Shown: piece by piece, positions 7,990 through 16,837 of the stretch | How positions within the stretch are numbered: position 1 is the stretch's first letter | Layout: each line of letters starts with the position of its first letter | Assembly (NCBI RefSeq): GCF_003590145.2 | Contig: NZ_CP060437.1 | Span: 62,001 to 126,000, forward strand | Direction of reading: 5' to 3' | Source of the DNA: Pseudooceanicola algae | GTDB taxonomy: Bacteria; Pseudomonadota; Alphaproteobacteria; Rhodobacterales; Rhodobacteraceae | DNA: 64,000 nt | Position numbers and translations under genes: made by a program | Notes under the pieces: generated by a model | Databases searched by the model: none | The model's input: the letters and a program-made list of their open reading frames with translations, nothing else | What the model was told of the DNA's origin: nothing

Positions 7990-10559
7990 CACGAGCGCCG
8001 CGCGACACCTCACCCCTGCCCGCGCCGTCCGGCCCCTATCCCCCGACCCAAGCGATGCTGGCCGAGCCCGTTCCCGACGACCTGCGCCGTGCCCAGGCGG
8101 ACAGGCTGCGCAAGGTCTGGGAAACGCCGAAAGGCTGGCGCTACGTCAAGGCGGTGAACAATTCCGAGGTCGGCAAGTGGTACTGCCTGACCGCACTGGT
8201 CTTCATGCTGCTGGCCGGGATCATGGCGCTGCTGATGCGGCTGCAACTGGCGGTGCCGGAACACGACCTGATCTCCGCCGACCGTTTCAACCAGCTCTTC
8301 ACCATGCATGGCTCTGCCATGATGTTCCTGTTCGCCGTCCCGATGTTCGAGGCCGTCTCGATCCTCTTGCTGCCGGGGCTTCTGGGGGCGCGGGACATGC
8401 CGTTCCCGCGCCTGTCGGCCTTCGGCTACTGGTGTTTCCTGATCGGCGGAGTCTTCGTGATCGGCTCGATCCTGTTCGACGTGGCCCCGCGATCAGGCTG
8501 GTTCATGTATCCTCCCCTGGCGACACAGGACGAAGGGCCGGGCAGCGACATCTGGCTGCTGGGGCTATCCTTCATCGAGGTCGCCTCGATCGCGGCAGCG
8601 GTCGAGTTGATCGTCGGCACGCTGAAATGCCGCCCGCCGGGGATGCGGGTCAACATCATGCCGCTGTACGCCTGGTACGTGCTGGTCGTGGGGGGCATGA
8701 TCCTGTTCGCCTTTCCGCCGCTGATCGCCGGCGATTTCCTGTTCGAGCTTGAGCGCAGCTTCAACTGGCCCTTCTTCGACCCCGAACGCGGCGGCGATCC
8801 GATGCTGTGGCAGCACCTGTTCTGGATCTTCGGCCATCCGGAGGTCTACATCATTTTCCTGCCCTCGATCGCCATCGCGGCGATGATCATCCCCACGGTC
8901 GCCCGTCGCCCGATCTTCGGCTATTCCTGGATCGTGCTGTCGGCCGTCGGTACCGGGTTCCTCAGCTTCGGGCTCTGGGTGCATCACATGTTCACCACCG
9001 GATTGCCCTCGATCTCGCTCGGGTTCTTTTCGGCCGCCTCCGAGGCGGTGGTGATCCCCACGGGCATCCAGATCTTTGCCTTCCTCGCCACGCTGATGGC
9101 CGGACGGGTGAAGATGACGCTGCCGATGCTCTGGATCTCGGGCGCGCTGGCGATCTTTACAATGGGTGGGCTGACGGGCGTGATGCTGGCCATGGCGCCC
9201 TTCGATTTCCAGGCGCATGACACCTATTTCATCGTTGCCCACCTGCATTACACACTGTTCGGCGGCATGGTCTTTCCGGTGATCGCGGGGGTCTATTACT
9301 TCTTCCCGTTCTTCCAGAAGAAACTGATGTCCGAACGCCTGGGCCGCTGGTCCTTCTGGCTGGTCTTCAGCGGGTTCAACCTGTGCTTCCTGCCGATGCA
9401 CCTGACCGGCCTCTGGGGGATGCCGCGCCGGGTCTATACCTATCCCACGGGCCTTGGCTGGGACGGTCTGAACATGATCTCGACCCTCGGGGCCTTCGTC
9501 GTGGCGGCGGGCTTCGTGGTGTTTGTCTGGGATCTGATCCGGCCCAAGAAGGACCAGCCTCAGATCCCGCGCAACCCATGGGAGGCAGGCACGCTGGAAT
9601 GGACCCACGACGTGCCCGAGGAAACCTGGGGCGTGCGCTCGATCCCCCATGTCACCTCGCGCTATCCGCTGTGGGATCAGCCGGGGATGCAGGACCGGAT
9701 GGACGCCGGGCGCTACTATCTGCCCGACGCGCAGGAGGGCAAGCGCGAGACGCTGGTCACCTCTGTCATCGACGCCGAGCCGGTGCAGGTCCAGCGGGTG
9801 ACCGGGCCGACCTGGATCACCCATCTGGCGGCCGGATTCACCGGCGGGGCCTTCATCTTGCCGACCTTCCACCTTTATCCGCCCGCAATGGTTTGCGGGG
9901 CGCTGGCGGTCTGCTGCATCCTCTACTGGCTCTGGACCTCGACCGCCCGCCCTCCGGAAGCGGACAGCAAGGACGTGGGCCTCGGGCTGACCCTGCCGAC
10001 CTATGCCGCCGGCTCTGCCTCGGTCGGGTGGTGGGCCATGTGGATCACGATGCTGGGGGATGCGACGGCCTTTGCCTCGCTCGTCTTCGGGTTCTTCTTT
10101 TACTGGACCGCCGCGCCGAATTTCCCGCCCGAAGGGGCGGCGCATGCAGTTGCTCTTCTGGTCGCGCTGGCCGCCCTTGGGCTGGCCGGGTCCTGGGCGC
10201 TGACCCTTGGCGCGCGCCGGCTGAACCGAAGCGGGCTTGTCGGGGCGGCGCGCCTCTGCCTCGGGCTTGCGCCGCTGGCAGCAGCGGGCGGCGCGGCGGC
10301 GCTGATCGGCTCCGTCTGGACGCTGGACCCGGAAAGCCATGTCTATCCGGCCGTCCTTTGGGCACTGACGATCTGGATCACCGTCCATGCCGGCGTCGGG
10401 GTCATCATGCAGCTTTACTGCCTGGCCGGTTCCCTGTTCGGCAAGCTGACGCCGCGCTATGACGCGGACCTCTGGAATGTCTCGCTTTACTGGCATTTCG
10501 TGGTGCTTGCGGCGCTGGTAACCTGCGCGGTGATGGGCCTGGCCCCGGGGGCGCTATGA
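7986..10559 (+). CDS. ctaD: cytochrome c oxidase subunit I-III fusion
   Basis: 857 residues. Residues about 50-560 are a haem-copper oxidase subunit I: TMHGSAMMF (haem a histidine, about 108), FGHPEVY (CuB histidine and cross-linked tyrosine, about 283), HHMFTTG (about 333), and HDTYFIVAHLHYT (haem a3 and haem a histidines, about 410-420). The GHPEVY glutamate marks an A1-type D-channel. After a hydrophilic linker (about 545-605), residues 610-857 form a subunit III-like bundle (WWAMWITMLGDATAFASLVF). I-III fusions are known in caa3 oxidases. This is the terminal proton-pumping oxidase. Confidence 0.95.
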   Translation: MTRAPRDTSPLPAPSGPYPPTQAMLAEPVPDDLRRAQADRLRKVWETPKGWRYVKAVNNSEVGKWYCLTALVFMLLAGIMALLMRLQLAVPEHDLISADRFNQLFTMHGSAMMFLFAVPMFEAVSILLLPGLLGARDMPFPRLSAFGYWCFLIGGVFVIGSILFDVAPRSGWFMYPPLATQDEGPGSDIWLLGLSFIEVASIAAAVELIVGTLKCRPPGMRVNIMPLYAWYVLVVGGMILFAFPPLIAGDFLFELERSFNWPFFDPERGGDPMLWQHLFWIFGHPEVYIIFLPSIAIAAMIIPTVARRPIFGYSWIVLSAVGTGFLSFGLWVHHMFTTGLPSISLGFFSAASEAVVIPTGIQIFAFLATLMAGRVKMTLPMLWISGALAIFTMGGLTGVMLAMAPFDFQAHDTYFIVAHLHYTLFGGMVFPVIAGVYYFFPFFQKKLMSERLGRWSFWLVFSGFNLCFLPMHLTGLWGMPRRVYTYPTGLGWDGLNMISTLGAFVVAAGFVVFVWDLIRPKKDQPQIPRNPWEAGTLEWTHDVPEETWGVRSIPHVTSRYPLWDQPGMQDRMDAGRYYLPDAQEGKRETLVTSVIDAEPVQVQRVTGPTWITHLAAGFTGGAFILPTFHLYPPAMVCGALAVCCILYWLWTSTARPPEADSKDVGLGLTLPTYAAGSASVGWWAMWITMLGDATAFASLVFGFFFYWTAAPNFPPEGAAHAVALLVALAALGLAGSWALTLGARRLNRSGLVGAARLCLGLAPLAAAGGAAALIGSVWTLDPESHVYPAVLWALTIWITVHAGVGVIMQLYCLAGSLFGKLTPRYDADLWNVSLYWHFVVLAALVTCAVMGLAPGAL

Positions 10560-10960
10560 CCGGGGACCATCCGCCGCGCCCCGAAGAGGACCGGGCCGAG
10601 CTTGCCGAAGAACAGGCCAGCCTGTTCCGCATCACGCTGGCCCCCGTCATCTGGGCCGCGCATTTTCTGGTCTGCTACGGGCTGGTCGCCGTCACCTGCG
10701 CCAAGGGCTGGGACATCGACGCGGTGCGCCTTGGGCTGATCCTGTTCAGTGCAGGTGCGCTTGGCGGGATCGGCTGGATCGGGCTGGCCGCCTGGCGGCA
10801 ATGGAACCTCTCCGCGACCGGAGACCGCGTGAACCGCCGTGGACGACCCGAGGACAGGCACCGGTTTCTGGGCCATGCGGCCTTCCTGCTGTCGATCATC
10901 TCGGCCATCGGGGTCATCTTCGTTGCGCTTCCCCTGATCCTGATCGGGGGCTGCCAGTGA
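10556..10960 (+). CDS. small membrane protein of the caa3 operon
   Basis: A 134-residue protein with an acidic N-terminus (PRPEEDRAELAEEQ) and three hydrophobic segments, including APVIWAAHFLVCYGLVAVTC. I do not recognise a defined function. It overlaps the oxidase stop by 4 bases and the ctaG start by 4 bases (GTGA), so it is co-translated with both. A role in oxidase assembly or as an accessory subunit (subunit IV position) is inferred from position only. The cysteines in CYGLVAVTCAKG are possible metal-handling residues, but this is speculative. Confidence 0.75.
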   Translation: MTGDHPPRPEEDRAELAEEQASLFRITLAPVIWAAHFLVCYGLVAVTCAKGWDIDAVRLGLILFSAGALGGIGWIGLAAWRQWNLSATGDRVNRRGRPEDRHRFLGHAAFLLSIISAIGVIFVALPLILIGGCQ

Positions 10961-11529
10961 GATGGGCCTTTCTTGCTCCCGGCCTTGGCCTGCTCGGGCT
11001 GGTCTGGCTGTTGCCGCTGGATGATATGCTGCCGGTCTTTGCCAGCCACATGCTGCGCCACATGACGCTGGTCGCGCTGGCGGCACCGCTGATCGTGCTG
11101 GGCCTGCCGCGCGTGGCGGACCGCCTGCCGGTGCCGCCGCTGGCCGCCGCGCTGATCGAATTTGTCGTGGTCTGGGGCTGGCACCTGCCCGCCCCCCATG
11201 CGGCGGGGCGCCTTCAGACCGTGGGGCTGGTGGCCGAACAGGCCAGTTTCCTGTCGGCCGGGCTGCTGGTCTGGACGGGCTGCCTGCGCCACGATCAACC
11301 GCTGGCGGGCGCGGGGGGGCTGTTGCTGACCTCGATGCACATGACCCTGCTGGGGGCGCTTCTGGTGCTGGCGCCGCGCGACATCTACGCCGCGATCTGC
11401 GGCACGGCGCCGGATCTGGGCGGGCAGCAGATCGGCGGCATGCTGATGCTGGCCATGGGCACGCCGGTCTACCTGATTGCCGGTCTCTGGCTGACCGGGC
11501 AGGCCCTGCGGGAAAGGGGGATGGCATGA
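10957..11529 (+). CDS. ctaG: caa3 oxidase assembly protein CtaG
   Basis: 190 residues, mostly transmembrane, of the caa3_CtaG family. The family pattern HMLRHMTLVALAAPLIVLGL and the later SMHMTLLGALLVLAPRDIY are visible; the histidines and methionines are thought to handle copper for the CuA/CuB sites. The start is taken as GTG at 10957, overlapping the previous stop. A frame opening upstream at 10801 lies entirely over the previous gene and was not used. At about 190 residues it is shorter than many homologues (about 260-300), losing N-terminal helices. Confidence 0.85.
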   Translation: MRWAFLAPGLGLLGLVWLLPLDDMLPVFASHMLRHMTLVALAAPLIVLGLPRVADRLPVPPLAAALIEFVVVWGWHLPAPHAAGRLQTVGLVAEQASFLSAGLLVWTGCLRHDQPLAGAGGLLLTSMHMTLLGALLVLAPRDIYAAICGTAPDLGGQQIGGMLMLAMGTPVYLIAGLWLTGQALRERGMA

Positions 11530-12506
11530 GAACGGTATTTCTGACGCTGGCGGTCCTTGCCGGGCTCGGCCTGGCCGGGGCCGGGGCCGTGGTCGGACTT
11601 GGGCTATATAACGTCTCGGCCCAGGCGGGCCATTTGCCGGGGGTCTCCAGGGTGCTGCACACCACGTTCCGCAACGCGGTCCGCCTGCGCGCGCCGTCGA
11701 TGGATCAGGTCCCACCGCTGGATGACCCCGACCTGATTGCCCTCGGCGCCGGGCATTACGCCACCGCTTGTGCAGGTTGCCACGCCACGCCGGACGAGGC
11801 GCGCAGCGCCACCATCCGCGCCATGCTGCCCGCCCCGCCCCCCATCGAAGAGGCCATCGCCCATTGGCAACCGAACGAGTTGCACTGGATCATCGAGAAC
11901 GGCGTGAAGATGAGCGGGATGCCCGCCTGGCCCGTGAAACATCGCGGCGACGAGGTCTGGTCCGTCGTCGCCTACCTGACCGCGCTGAAGACCGGCGCCG
12001 CGCCAGAGGTCCCTTCGCGCGACCTGACCGGTGCGGCCTATTGCGCCAGCTGCCATACGCAGGTGGGCGGGCCGGTGCCCCGGCTGGATATACAATCGCT
12101 GGATTACCTTGCCGCGAAGCTTGAAGACTACCGCAGCGGCACCCGCCCAAGCGGGATCATGGCCCAGGCCGCCCGCCTCGTGCCCCCACAGGACGACAGG
12201 GCGCTGCTGACGGAACTGGCCGCAGGAACGCCCCAGCCCACGCCGCGGCCCACCCCGACAGGTCCGGGCGCAGAACTGGCGCGGCAAGGCACCCGCGATG
12301 TACCCGCCTGCCTTGCCTGCCATGGCAAAGACCCGTCGCGCGGACCGGCCCTGTTCGGTCAGCCGGAAGCCTACCTGGCCGATCAACTCAGGCTGTGGGC
12401 CGCAGGCACTTACCACCATGACCCGCTGATGTTGGCAGCCGCGCGGGAACTGAGCGAGGATGACATCATCGCGCTCAGCCGCTATTTCTCGGGCGGCGGG
12501 GACTGA
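11526..12506 (+). CDS. membrane-anchored triheme cytochrome c
   Basis: A 326-residue protein with an uncleaved-looking N-terminal hydrophobic anchor and three CXXCH sites: CAGCH (about 82), CASCH (about 172) and CLACH (about 261). The three cytochrome c domains are of the type found in alcohol/aldehyde dehydrogenase cytochrome subunits. Methionine ligands are plausible in GVKMSGMPAWP and GIMAQAARLV. It overlaps ctaG by 4 bases and closes the oxidase operon, so it is probably the electron donor to the caa3 oxidase. A second role, as cytochrome subunit of a periplasmic dehydrogenase encoded elsewhere, is possible. Confidence 0.88.
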   Translation: MRTVFLTLAVLAGLGLAGAGAVVGLGLYNVSAQAGHLPGVSRVLHTTFRNAVRLRAPSMDQVPPLDDPDLIALGAGHYATACAGCHATPDEARSATIRAMLPAPPPIEEAIAHWQPNELHWIIENGVKMSGMPAWPVKHRGDEVWSVVAYLTALKTGAAPEVPSRDLTGAAYCASCHTQVGGPVPRLDIQSLDYLAAKLEDYRSGTRPSGIMAQAARLVPPQDDRALLTELAAGTPQPTPRPTPTGPGAELARQGTRDVPACLACHGKDPSRGPALFGQPEAYLADQLRLWAAGTYHHDPLMLAAARELSEDDIIALSRYFSGGGD

Positions 12507-12523
12507 GACCCCGCCGCAGCGAC

Positions 12524-13699
12524 TTACTGGCCGGGACCAGGCATGGCGGCTTGCAGCGCATCCACGGAGACCCCAAGCTGCTCCGCCACCGCATTCAGAT
12601 CCGCGTTGCGTCCGCCGGCGTCCTGCATGGCCTGTTCCAGCTGGGCGGGCTCAACACCCAGAGCCTCGGCAATCGCGTCGAAGTCAGGCGCGCCACCGGG
12701 ACCACCGGGGCCGCCACCCGCATTCGCCGCCCCAATACCCCCCGCCGCGTTGGTCGAGAAGTTATCCTGCGCAACCACGCCGACCAGGCAAGTGGGCAGG
12801 TTCGGGAAGGTCGTGCCGGAATGATAGTGATAGACGGGCTCTTCGCCCTGCTCCGGCCGACCGATATGGCCGCCGCATTCATCCAGATCGTCAGGGACCG
12901 AACCATCCTGGTTCAGCGTGCCGTACATCGCGAAGCCGTCGAAGGCATAGCCGAACTGCGCTGTCTGATCCTGTTCGACATTCAGGCATTCCGCCGCGAC
13001 GCCTTCGTTTTCGAAGACCGTGTTCAGGTCCGTCGCCGTGGCATGCCAATGATACCAGCCGCCGGGATCGATATGTCCGCCACAGGTATCAAGCGCGGGC
13101 ATATGTCCGGTATCCAGAACCGATGGCGCATCCGCAAAGATCGGCACGCCGTCCAGCCCGATCCCGACCTGCGCGACCGTGCCCAGATCGGTCTTCTCCT
13201 CCGCCATCACCGGATTCGCGGGAATAAGGACCGTCATCTCGACATCGGTATCGACCGTGGCCTGAATGCATTCGTTGGTCTCGACCGGCTGCTCGGTCCG
13301 GATGTCGAAGGAATAGACCTCTCCGTCGTCGTTGAAGAAGGTGTAGCCCTGCTCGTCCAGCATGCGCAGGAAGTCTTCGTTGATCCGGTACACCCCGGCC
13401 TCATCGCCGTCCCAGTGCCAGATGCCGCCCTCGTCCGCCAGCGTCGCGGGACAGAACGGACCAATCTCTAGGTCGTCGGGCAGGTATTTCACCACGTAAC
13501 GCGCGCATTCCGCGGCCGCGCCGGTTTCCAGAGTGCAATCGACGATCTCGCTGGGGCTGACCAGGGCACCATCCGCGACAGAGTGCTCCCCGGCATGGGC
13601 GAAGGCGCCGGTTGCGACCATCATGCCGCCAAGGGCGCCAAGCGTGAAAATGCTGCAATTGCGGGCCGACTGGCTGCGCGGCTGCGAGGGGAACATCAT
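12524..13699 (-). CDS. YHYH-domain periplasmic protein
   Basis: 391 residues with an N-terminal signal sequence (FTLGALGGMMVATGAFAHA). The YHYH-family signature occurs as PVYHYHSGTTFPNLPTCLVG near residue 295, preceded by CGGHIDPGGWYHWHATATDL and FDGFAMYG, all conserved in that family. After a Gly-rich linker (NAGGGPGGPGGAPDF) the C-terminus carries two similar helical units, each with an LGVxxxxLxxAM pattern, which look like a small internal duplication. Function is unknown in the family; the many histidines suggest metal binding. It is convergent with the triheme cytochrome and divergent from a MarR regulator, which may control it. Confidence 0.82.
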   Translation of the reverse strand: MMFPSQPRSQSARNCSIFTLGALGGMMVATGAFAHAGEHSVADGALVSPSEIVDCTLETGAAAECARYVVKYLPDDLEIGPFCPATLADEGGIWHWDGDEAGVYRINEDFLRMLDEQGYTFFNDDGEVYSFDIRTEQPVETNECIQATVDTDVEMTVLIPANPVMAEEKTDLGTVAQVGIGLDGVPIFADAPSVLDTGHMPALDTCGGHIDPGGWYHWHATATDLNTVFENEGVAAECLNVEQDQTAQFGYAFDGFAMYGTLNQDGSVPDDLDECGGHIGRPEQGEEPVYHYHSGTTFPNLPTCLVGVVAQDNFSTNAAGGIGAANAGGGPGGPGGAPDFDAIAEALGVEPAQLEQAMQDAGGRNADLNAVAEQLGVSVDALQAAMPGPGQ

Positions 13700-13836
13700 T
13701 CTGGGGTCTCCTGAACTTGTCTTCTAATGACATTGCTTCGATGCTCGGCCGCGCTCGGGCCGCAAGAACATGGATCGGGGGACACAGGCATTGCACCCGC
13801 AGCAAAGCTGCGGTTAGAACATCCGCACCCAACTTG

Positions 13837-13850
13837 GTTAGGACCCTAAC
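13837..13850. promoter_or_regulatory. palindrome upstream of the MarR gene, candidate MarR operator
   Basis: GTTAGGACCCTAAC has perfect 6-base arms around a 2-base centre and ends 3 bases before the MarR start codon. A related half (GGTTAGAAC) lies about 20 bases upstream. Its position between two divergent genes fits autoregulation and control of the YHYH gene. Confidence 0.55.
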
Positions 13851-13853
13851 TTC

Positions 13854-14321
13854 ATGCAGACGCGAACACAAGGCGCGGAGTTTCACCTGCTGCTCCACAG
13901 CACACATCTGCTGGAAGTGCGGCTGCGTGAGCTGCTCAAGCCGCTTGGCCTTCATGCTGGTCAGGCGCGGTTCATTCATGCACTCGGGCGTATGGAAGAG
14001 GCCTCGCAGCGCCAGTTGTCGTCGGAATTCAACGTTACCCCGGCCAGCATGAGCCAGATGACCAAGCGCTTGATCAGCAACGATTTCATTCAATTGCGCA
14101 AGGATCCAAAGGACAAGCGCGCGGCGATCCTGTCACTGACCGAAAAGGGCAGACACCTGCGGGACCAGATCATTGCGGTCTGGCAGGAGGTCGACCGGAT
14201 CATCATCGAGGCCATCGGGGCCGAGAACGCCGAACAGCTTTTCACGCAAAGCAGGAATTTGCGCGCCGCCCTGAATGGAAAGGCCCCGATGACGCATCAG
14301 GACCCGCCGCCGGGACGGTAA
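13854..14321 (+). CDS. MarR-family transcriptional regulator
   Basis: 155 residues with a winged helix-turn-helix: recognition region QRQLSSEFNVTPASMSQMTKRLI (about 45-67) and wing RKDPKDKRAAILSLTEKGR (about 78-97), both typical of MarR. The ATG at 13854 directly follows the palindrome. It is divergent from the YHYH gene, so control of itself and that gene is likely. The ligand is unknown. Confidence 0.9.
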   Translation: MQTRTQGAEFHLLLHSTHLLEVRLRELLKPLGLHAGQARFIHALGRMEEASQRQLSSEFNVTPASMSQMTKRLISNDFIQLRKDPKDKRAAILSLTEKGRHLRDQIIAVWQEVDRIIIEAIGAENAEQLFTQSRNLRAALNGKAPMTHQDPPPGR

Positions 14322-14604
14322 CCAAGGCCATCGCCCTGGTTCAGACCCTTGCCCAGGTCCGATGGCCTCCGGTGATCCGGGCGCCTTGCGACACCAGTGT
14401 TTCCTGCATCGCCGCAACATGGACCTTGTCGGCATCGCAAGGCCGTCCGAACCCAAGACAAGTACCTGAGTTTCGTGGATGACCGGGATTTGGCGTGCGG
14501 GCTCCGCGATGCCTGAGGTTGGGCTTGCCTTTCTCCGGGCGCCGGTACCGGCGGATGGGAGGGGCCCATGTCTTCGACGGCCCAAGCCTCGTATCCCACC
14601 TGAC
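14322..14604. other. stretch without a recognisable gene
   Basis: Several overlapping open frames cross this region on both strands, but none has family-like content or a ribosome site. I see no gene here. It separates the MarR gene from the terminator of the oxidoreductase gene on the other strand. Confidence 0.5.
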
Positions 14605-14633
14605 CCCGGGCCGGGACCCATTCCCGGCCCGGG
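14605..14633 (-). terminator. strong hairpin after the MDR oxidoreductase gene
   Basis: Two perfect 12-base arms (CCCGGGCCGGGA and its complement) flank a 5-base loop, 14 bases past the stop of the minus-strand gene at 14647. No clear T-run follows on the minus strand, so it may act mainly as a 3' stabiliser or a GC-rich terminator. Confidence 0.65.
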
Positions 14634-14646
14634 TCGTCACCTGTCC

Positions 14647-15759
14647 TCAGGACCAGGGCGTCACGAGGTATTTCTCGCCGGTCTTCATGGCGCGATAGTC
14701 GGTGACGGCTTCCTTGGTCAGCATCTCGTCAAGATTGACGTGCTTCTTGTAGTTGCTGGCAAAGGTCGTGGTCAGGTTGTCGAGCACCCGCTTGCGCATC
14801 CGGCTGACGGTTTCCTGCCCCGCCGACTGGATGAAGGGGAACAGCAGCCAGCCAGACAGGGTCCAGCCAAAGCCGTAGCTCGGGCTCAGCACCGTCGGAC
14901 TGGTGTCCAGACGGCCGTAGATGAACATGCGCTTGGCCTGGTTCGAGCCATAGCGCGAATATTCCGTCATCTGGCGGACCGCGACCTTCTCCATCGCCTT
15001 GAAGGCCGTGTCGACCGACTGGCCGCCGCCCACCGGGTCAAAGCCGTAGAAGGCGCCGGTGTCGTCGATGGCCGAGCACAGTTGATCCATGAAGCCGTCT
15101 TCCGAGGAATTGACCACATGGGTCGATCCGATCTTGGCGAGCAGATCGGCCTGCTCCGCCTTGCGGACGATATTGACCAGGCCGATGCCGTCTTCCTTGC
15201 AGATGCGGGTCAGCATCTGGCCAAGGTTCGATGCCCCGACCGTATGCAGGATCGCGTCCTGCCCGTCCATCCGGGCATTTTCGACAAAGCCGAGGGCGGT
15301 CATGGGATTGACGAAGCCGCTCGCGCCTTCCTCGGATGTGTGGTCGCCAAGCGGCAGGCACATGGCCGCATCGGCGATGCAATACTGGCTGAAGGCATGC
15401 CCCGGAAGGCAGGAAACCCGCTGACCGACCAGCGCCTTGGCCGCGTCACTGTCGCCCGCCGCAACAACCGTCCCGGCGCCTTCGTTACCGGCAGGCAGCT
15501 TGATCCCGTGGCGGGATTTCGACCCGGCGTTGACCGCCTCGGGCATCTTGGCGACGAACTTGCCGGGTGAATAGGTGGCGTTTTCCATGTCGGCCCCACC
15601 GACCAGGATGGCAAGGTCCGACGGGTTGATCGGCGCCGCTTCCATCTTCACCAGGACCTGGTTGCCGGTCGGATCAGGGAAACTCACGTCCTCGATCGCG
15701 ACGGTCAGCGTGCCGTCTGCTTCCAATGTCGTGAATAGTTGCTTGCCCGTGGTGGCCAT
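14647..15759 (-). CDS. MDR-superfamily zinc-independent oxidoreductase
   Basis: 370 residues. The N-terminal GroES-like domain contains VKMEAAPINPSDLAILVGG and LPAGNEGAGTVVAAGDS. A Rossmann domain follows with AILHTVGASNLGQMLTRICK in place of the usual AAASGVGxxxxQ. No catalytic or structural zinc cysteine clusters are seen, so it resembles quinone oxidoreductase or enoyl reductase types. The ATG at 15759 follows GGAG; the longer frame from 15825 has no coding look. A 232-base gap separates it from the creatininase-family gene upstream, so it may have its own promoter. Substrate unknown. Confidence 0.82.
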   Translation of the reverse strand: MATTGKQLFTTLEADGTLTVAIEDVSFPDPTGNQVLVKMEAAPINPSDLAILVGGADMENATYSPGKFVAKMPEAVNAGSKSRHGIKLPAGNEGAGTVVAAGDSDAAKALVGQRVSCLPGHAFSQYCIADAAMCLPLGDHTSEEGASGFVNPMTALGFVENARMDGQDAILHTVGASNLGQMLTRICKEDGIGLVNIVRKAEQADLLAKIGSTHVVNSSEDGFMDQLCSAIDDTGAFYGFDPVGGGQSVDTAFKAMEKVAVRQMTEYSRYGSNQAKRMFIYGRLDTSPTVLSPSYGFGWTLSGWLLFPFIQSAGQETVSRMRKRVLDNLTTTFASNYKKHVNLDEMLTKEAVTDYRAMKTGEKYLVTPWS

Positions 15760-15991
15760 GGCGGAATCTCCTGAATGTGGTTTCGTGTGGCGGGCTGCGG
15801 TCGGGTCGCCGGAACGGATCCACACGAATCGACAGCGCCCGCTTGATCCAAATCGTCTCAGATAGCGCTACCGATGCGACGGACAAGCGTAAAGGACCAT
15901 CGGCCCCGCCGATGGCCCGTGTCACGCGCATCCCCTACTCCTCGCGTATCAGGTGAACGGCACGCCTGGCCGGACCAAGACCCGCCTCGGG

Positions 15992-16780
15992 TCAGATCTC
16001 GATCTTGGTTTTTCCCGTCGGCAGGGGGGCGTCCCGGATGGTGCGCAGCAGGTCGATGAAACCCGCGATCGCGTGCGCAGCCGTCGCCTGCCCCTTTTCC
16101 GCCGTCGCGATGGAGGCATCGCCGACCGTGCCGTCTTCGGACAGATCCGAGGCGACCCAGGCCTGGCTGATAGGGCCCACGGGCGGAATTGGCGCGGTTT
16201 CGGCGGTCGAGACAAAGTTCTTAGCCGCGCTCATGTCGACGCAATCGGGGCGGAAGGCCAGCATCAGCGATGTTTCCACATCTCCGCCATGGATGCCGTA
16301 CTTGCGCTCGTGATCGGTATACATGCCCTCGGGATAGCCGAAGTTGCCCCATTGGCATTTCACCGCCAGCATCCCGGCCTCGACCCGCAATTCGCGGCTG
16401 AGGATGGAAATCAGGTCCAGATTTCCGCCATGGGAATTGGCGATCACGATCTTGCGATACCCGGCGCGGGCGGCGGACAGGCCGATTTCGGTCCAGGCGC
16501 GCAGAGCGGTTTCCGCCGTCAGCGTCAGGGTGCCCTCGGCCCAGAGATGTTCGTTCGATTTGCCCACGGCCATGATCGGCAGCACCCGGATATCCAGATC
16601 CTCGGGGCAATCCTGTTGCAGCTGCGCCAGCATGCCCTCGGCGATCATCGTATCGGTGCCGACCGGCAGATGCGGCCCGTGCTGTTCCACTGCGGCGGTC
16701 GGCAGGATGGCGATGGACCGCAGCGGGTCGATGGCCTTGAATTCGGGGGCGCGGTATTCGTACCAGTTACGGCGGGTCAT
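15992..16780 (-). CDS. creatininase-family amidohydrolase
   Basis: 262 residues with the family's metal motifs: EQHGPHLPVGTD (about 32-43), NSHGGN (about 114-119) and HGGDVETS (about 144-151). Members open cyclic amides (creatinine) or remove formyl groups from pyrimidine precursors, using two divalent metals. CGGAG precedes the ATG. It is the last closely spaced gene of the ABC transporter operon, so a role in opening the ring or amide of the imported compound is inferred. The actual substrate cannot be told from sequence. Confidence 0.88.
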   Translation of the reverse strand: MTRRNWYEYRAPEFKAIDPLRSIAILPTAAVEQHGPHLPVGTDTMIAEGMLAQLQQDCPEDLDIRVLPIMAVGKSNEHLWAEGTLTLTAETALRAWTEIGLSAARAGYRKIVIANSHGGNLDLISILSRELRVEAGMLAVKCQWGNFGYPEGMYTDHERKYGIHGGDVETSLMLAFRPDCVDMSAAKNFVSTAETAPIPPVGPISQAWVASDLSEDGTVGDASIATAEKGQATAAHAIAGFIDLLRTIRDAPLPTGKTKIEI

Positions 16781-16837
16781 GGGGTTACTCCGGAAAATCT
16801 TTTGTCGTCAGGCGAATGCCTGTCTGGATTATGCGCA

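Noticed and set aside
8565-10496. 643-codon open frame on the minus strand opposite the oxidase subunit I-III gene
   Set aside because: It is the mirror of a high-GC gene with clear haem-copper motifs; the product is rich in R, G, D, H and Q with no family content.
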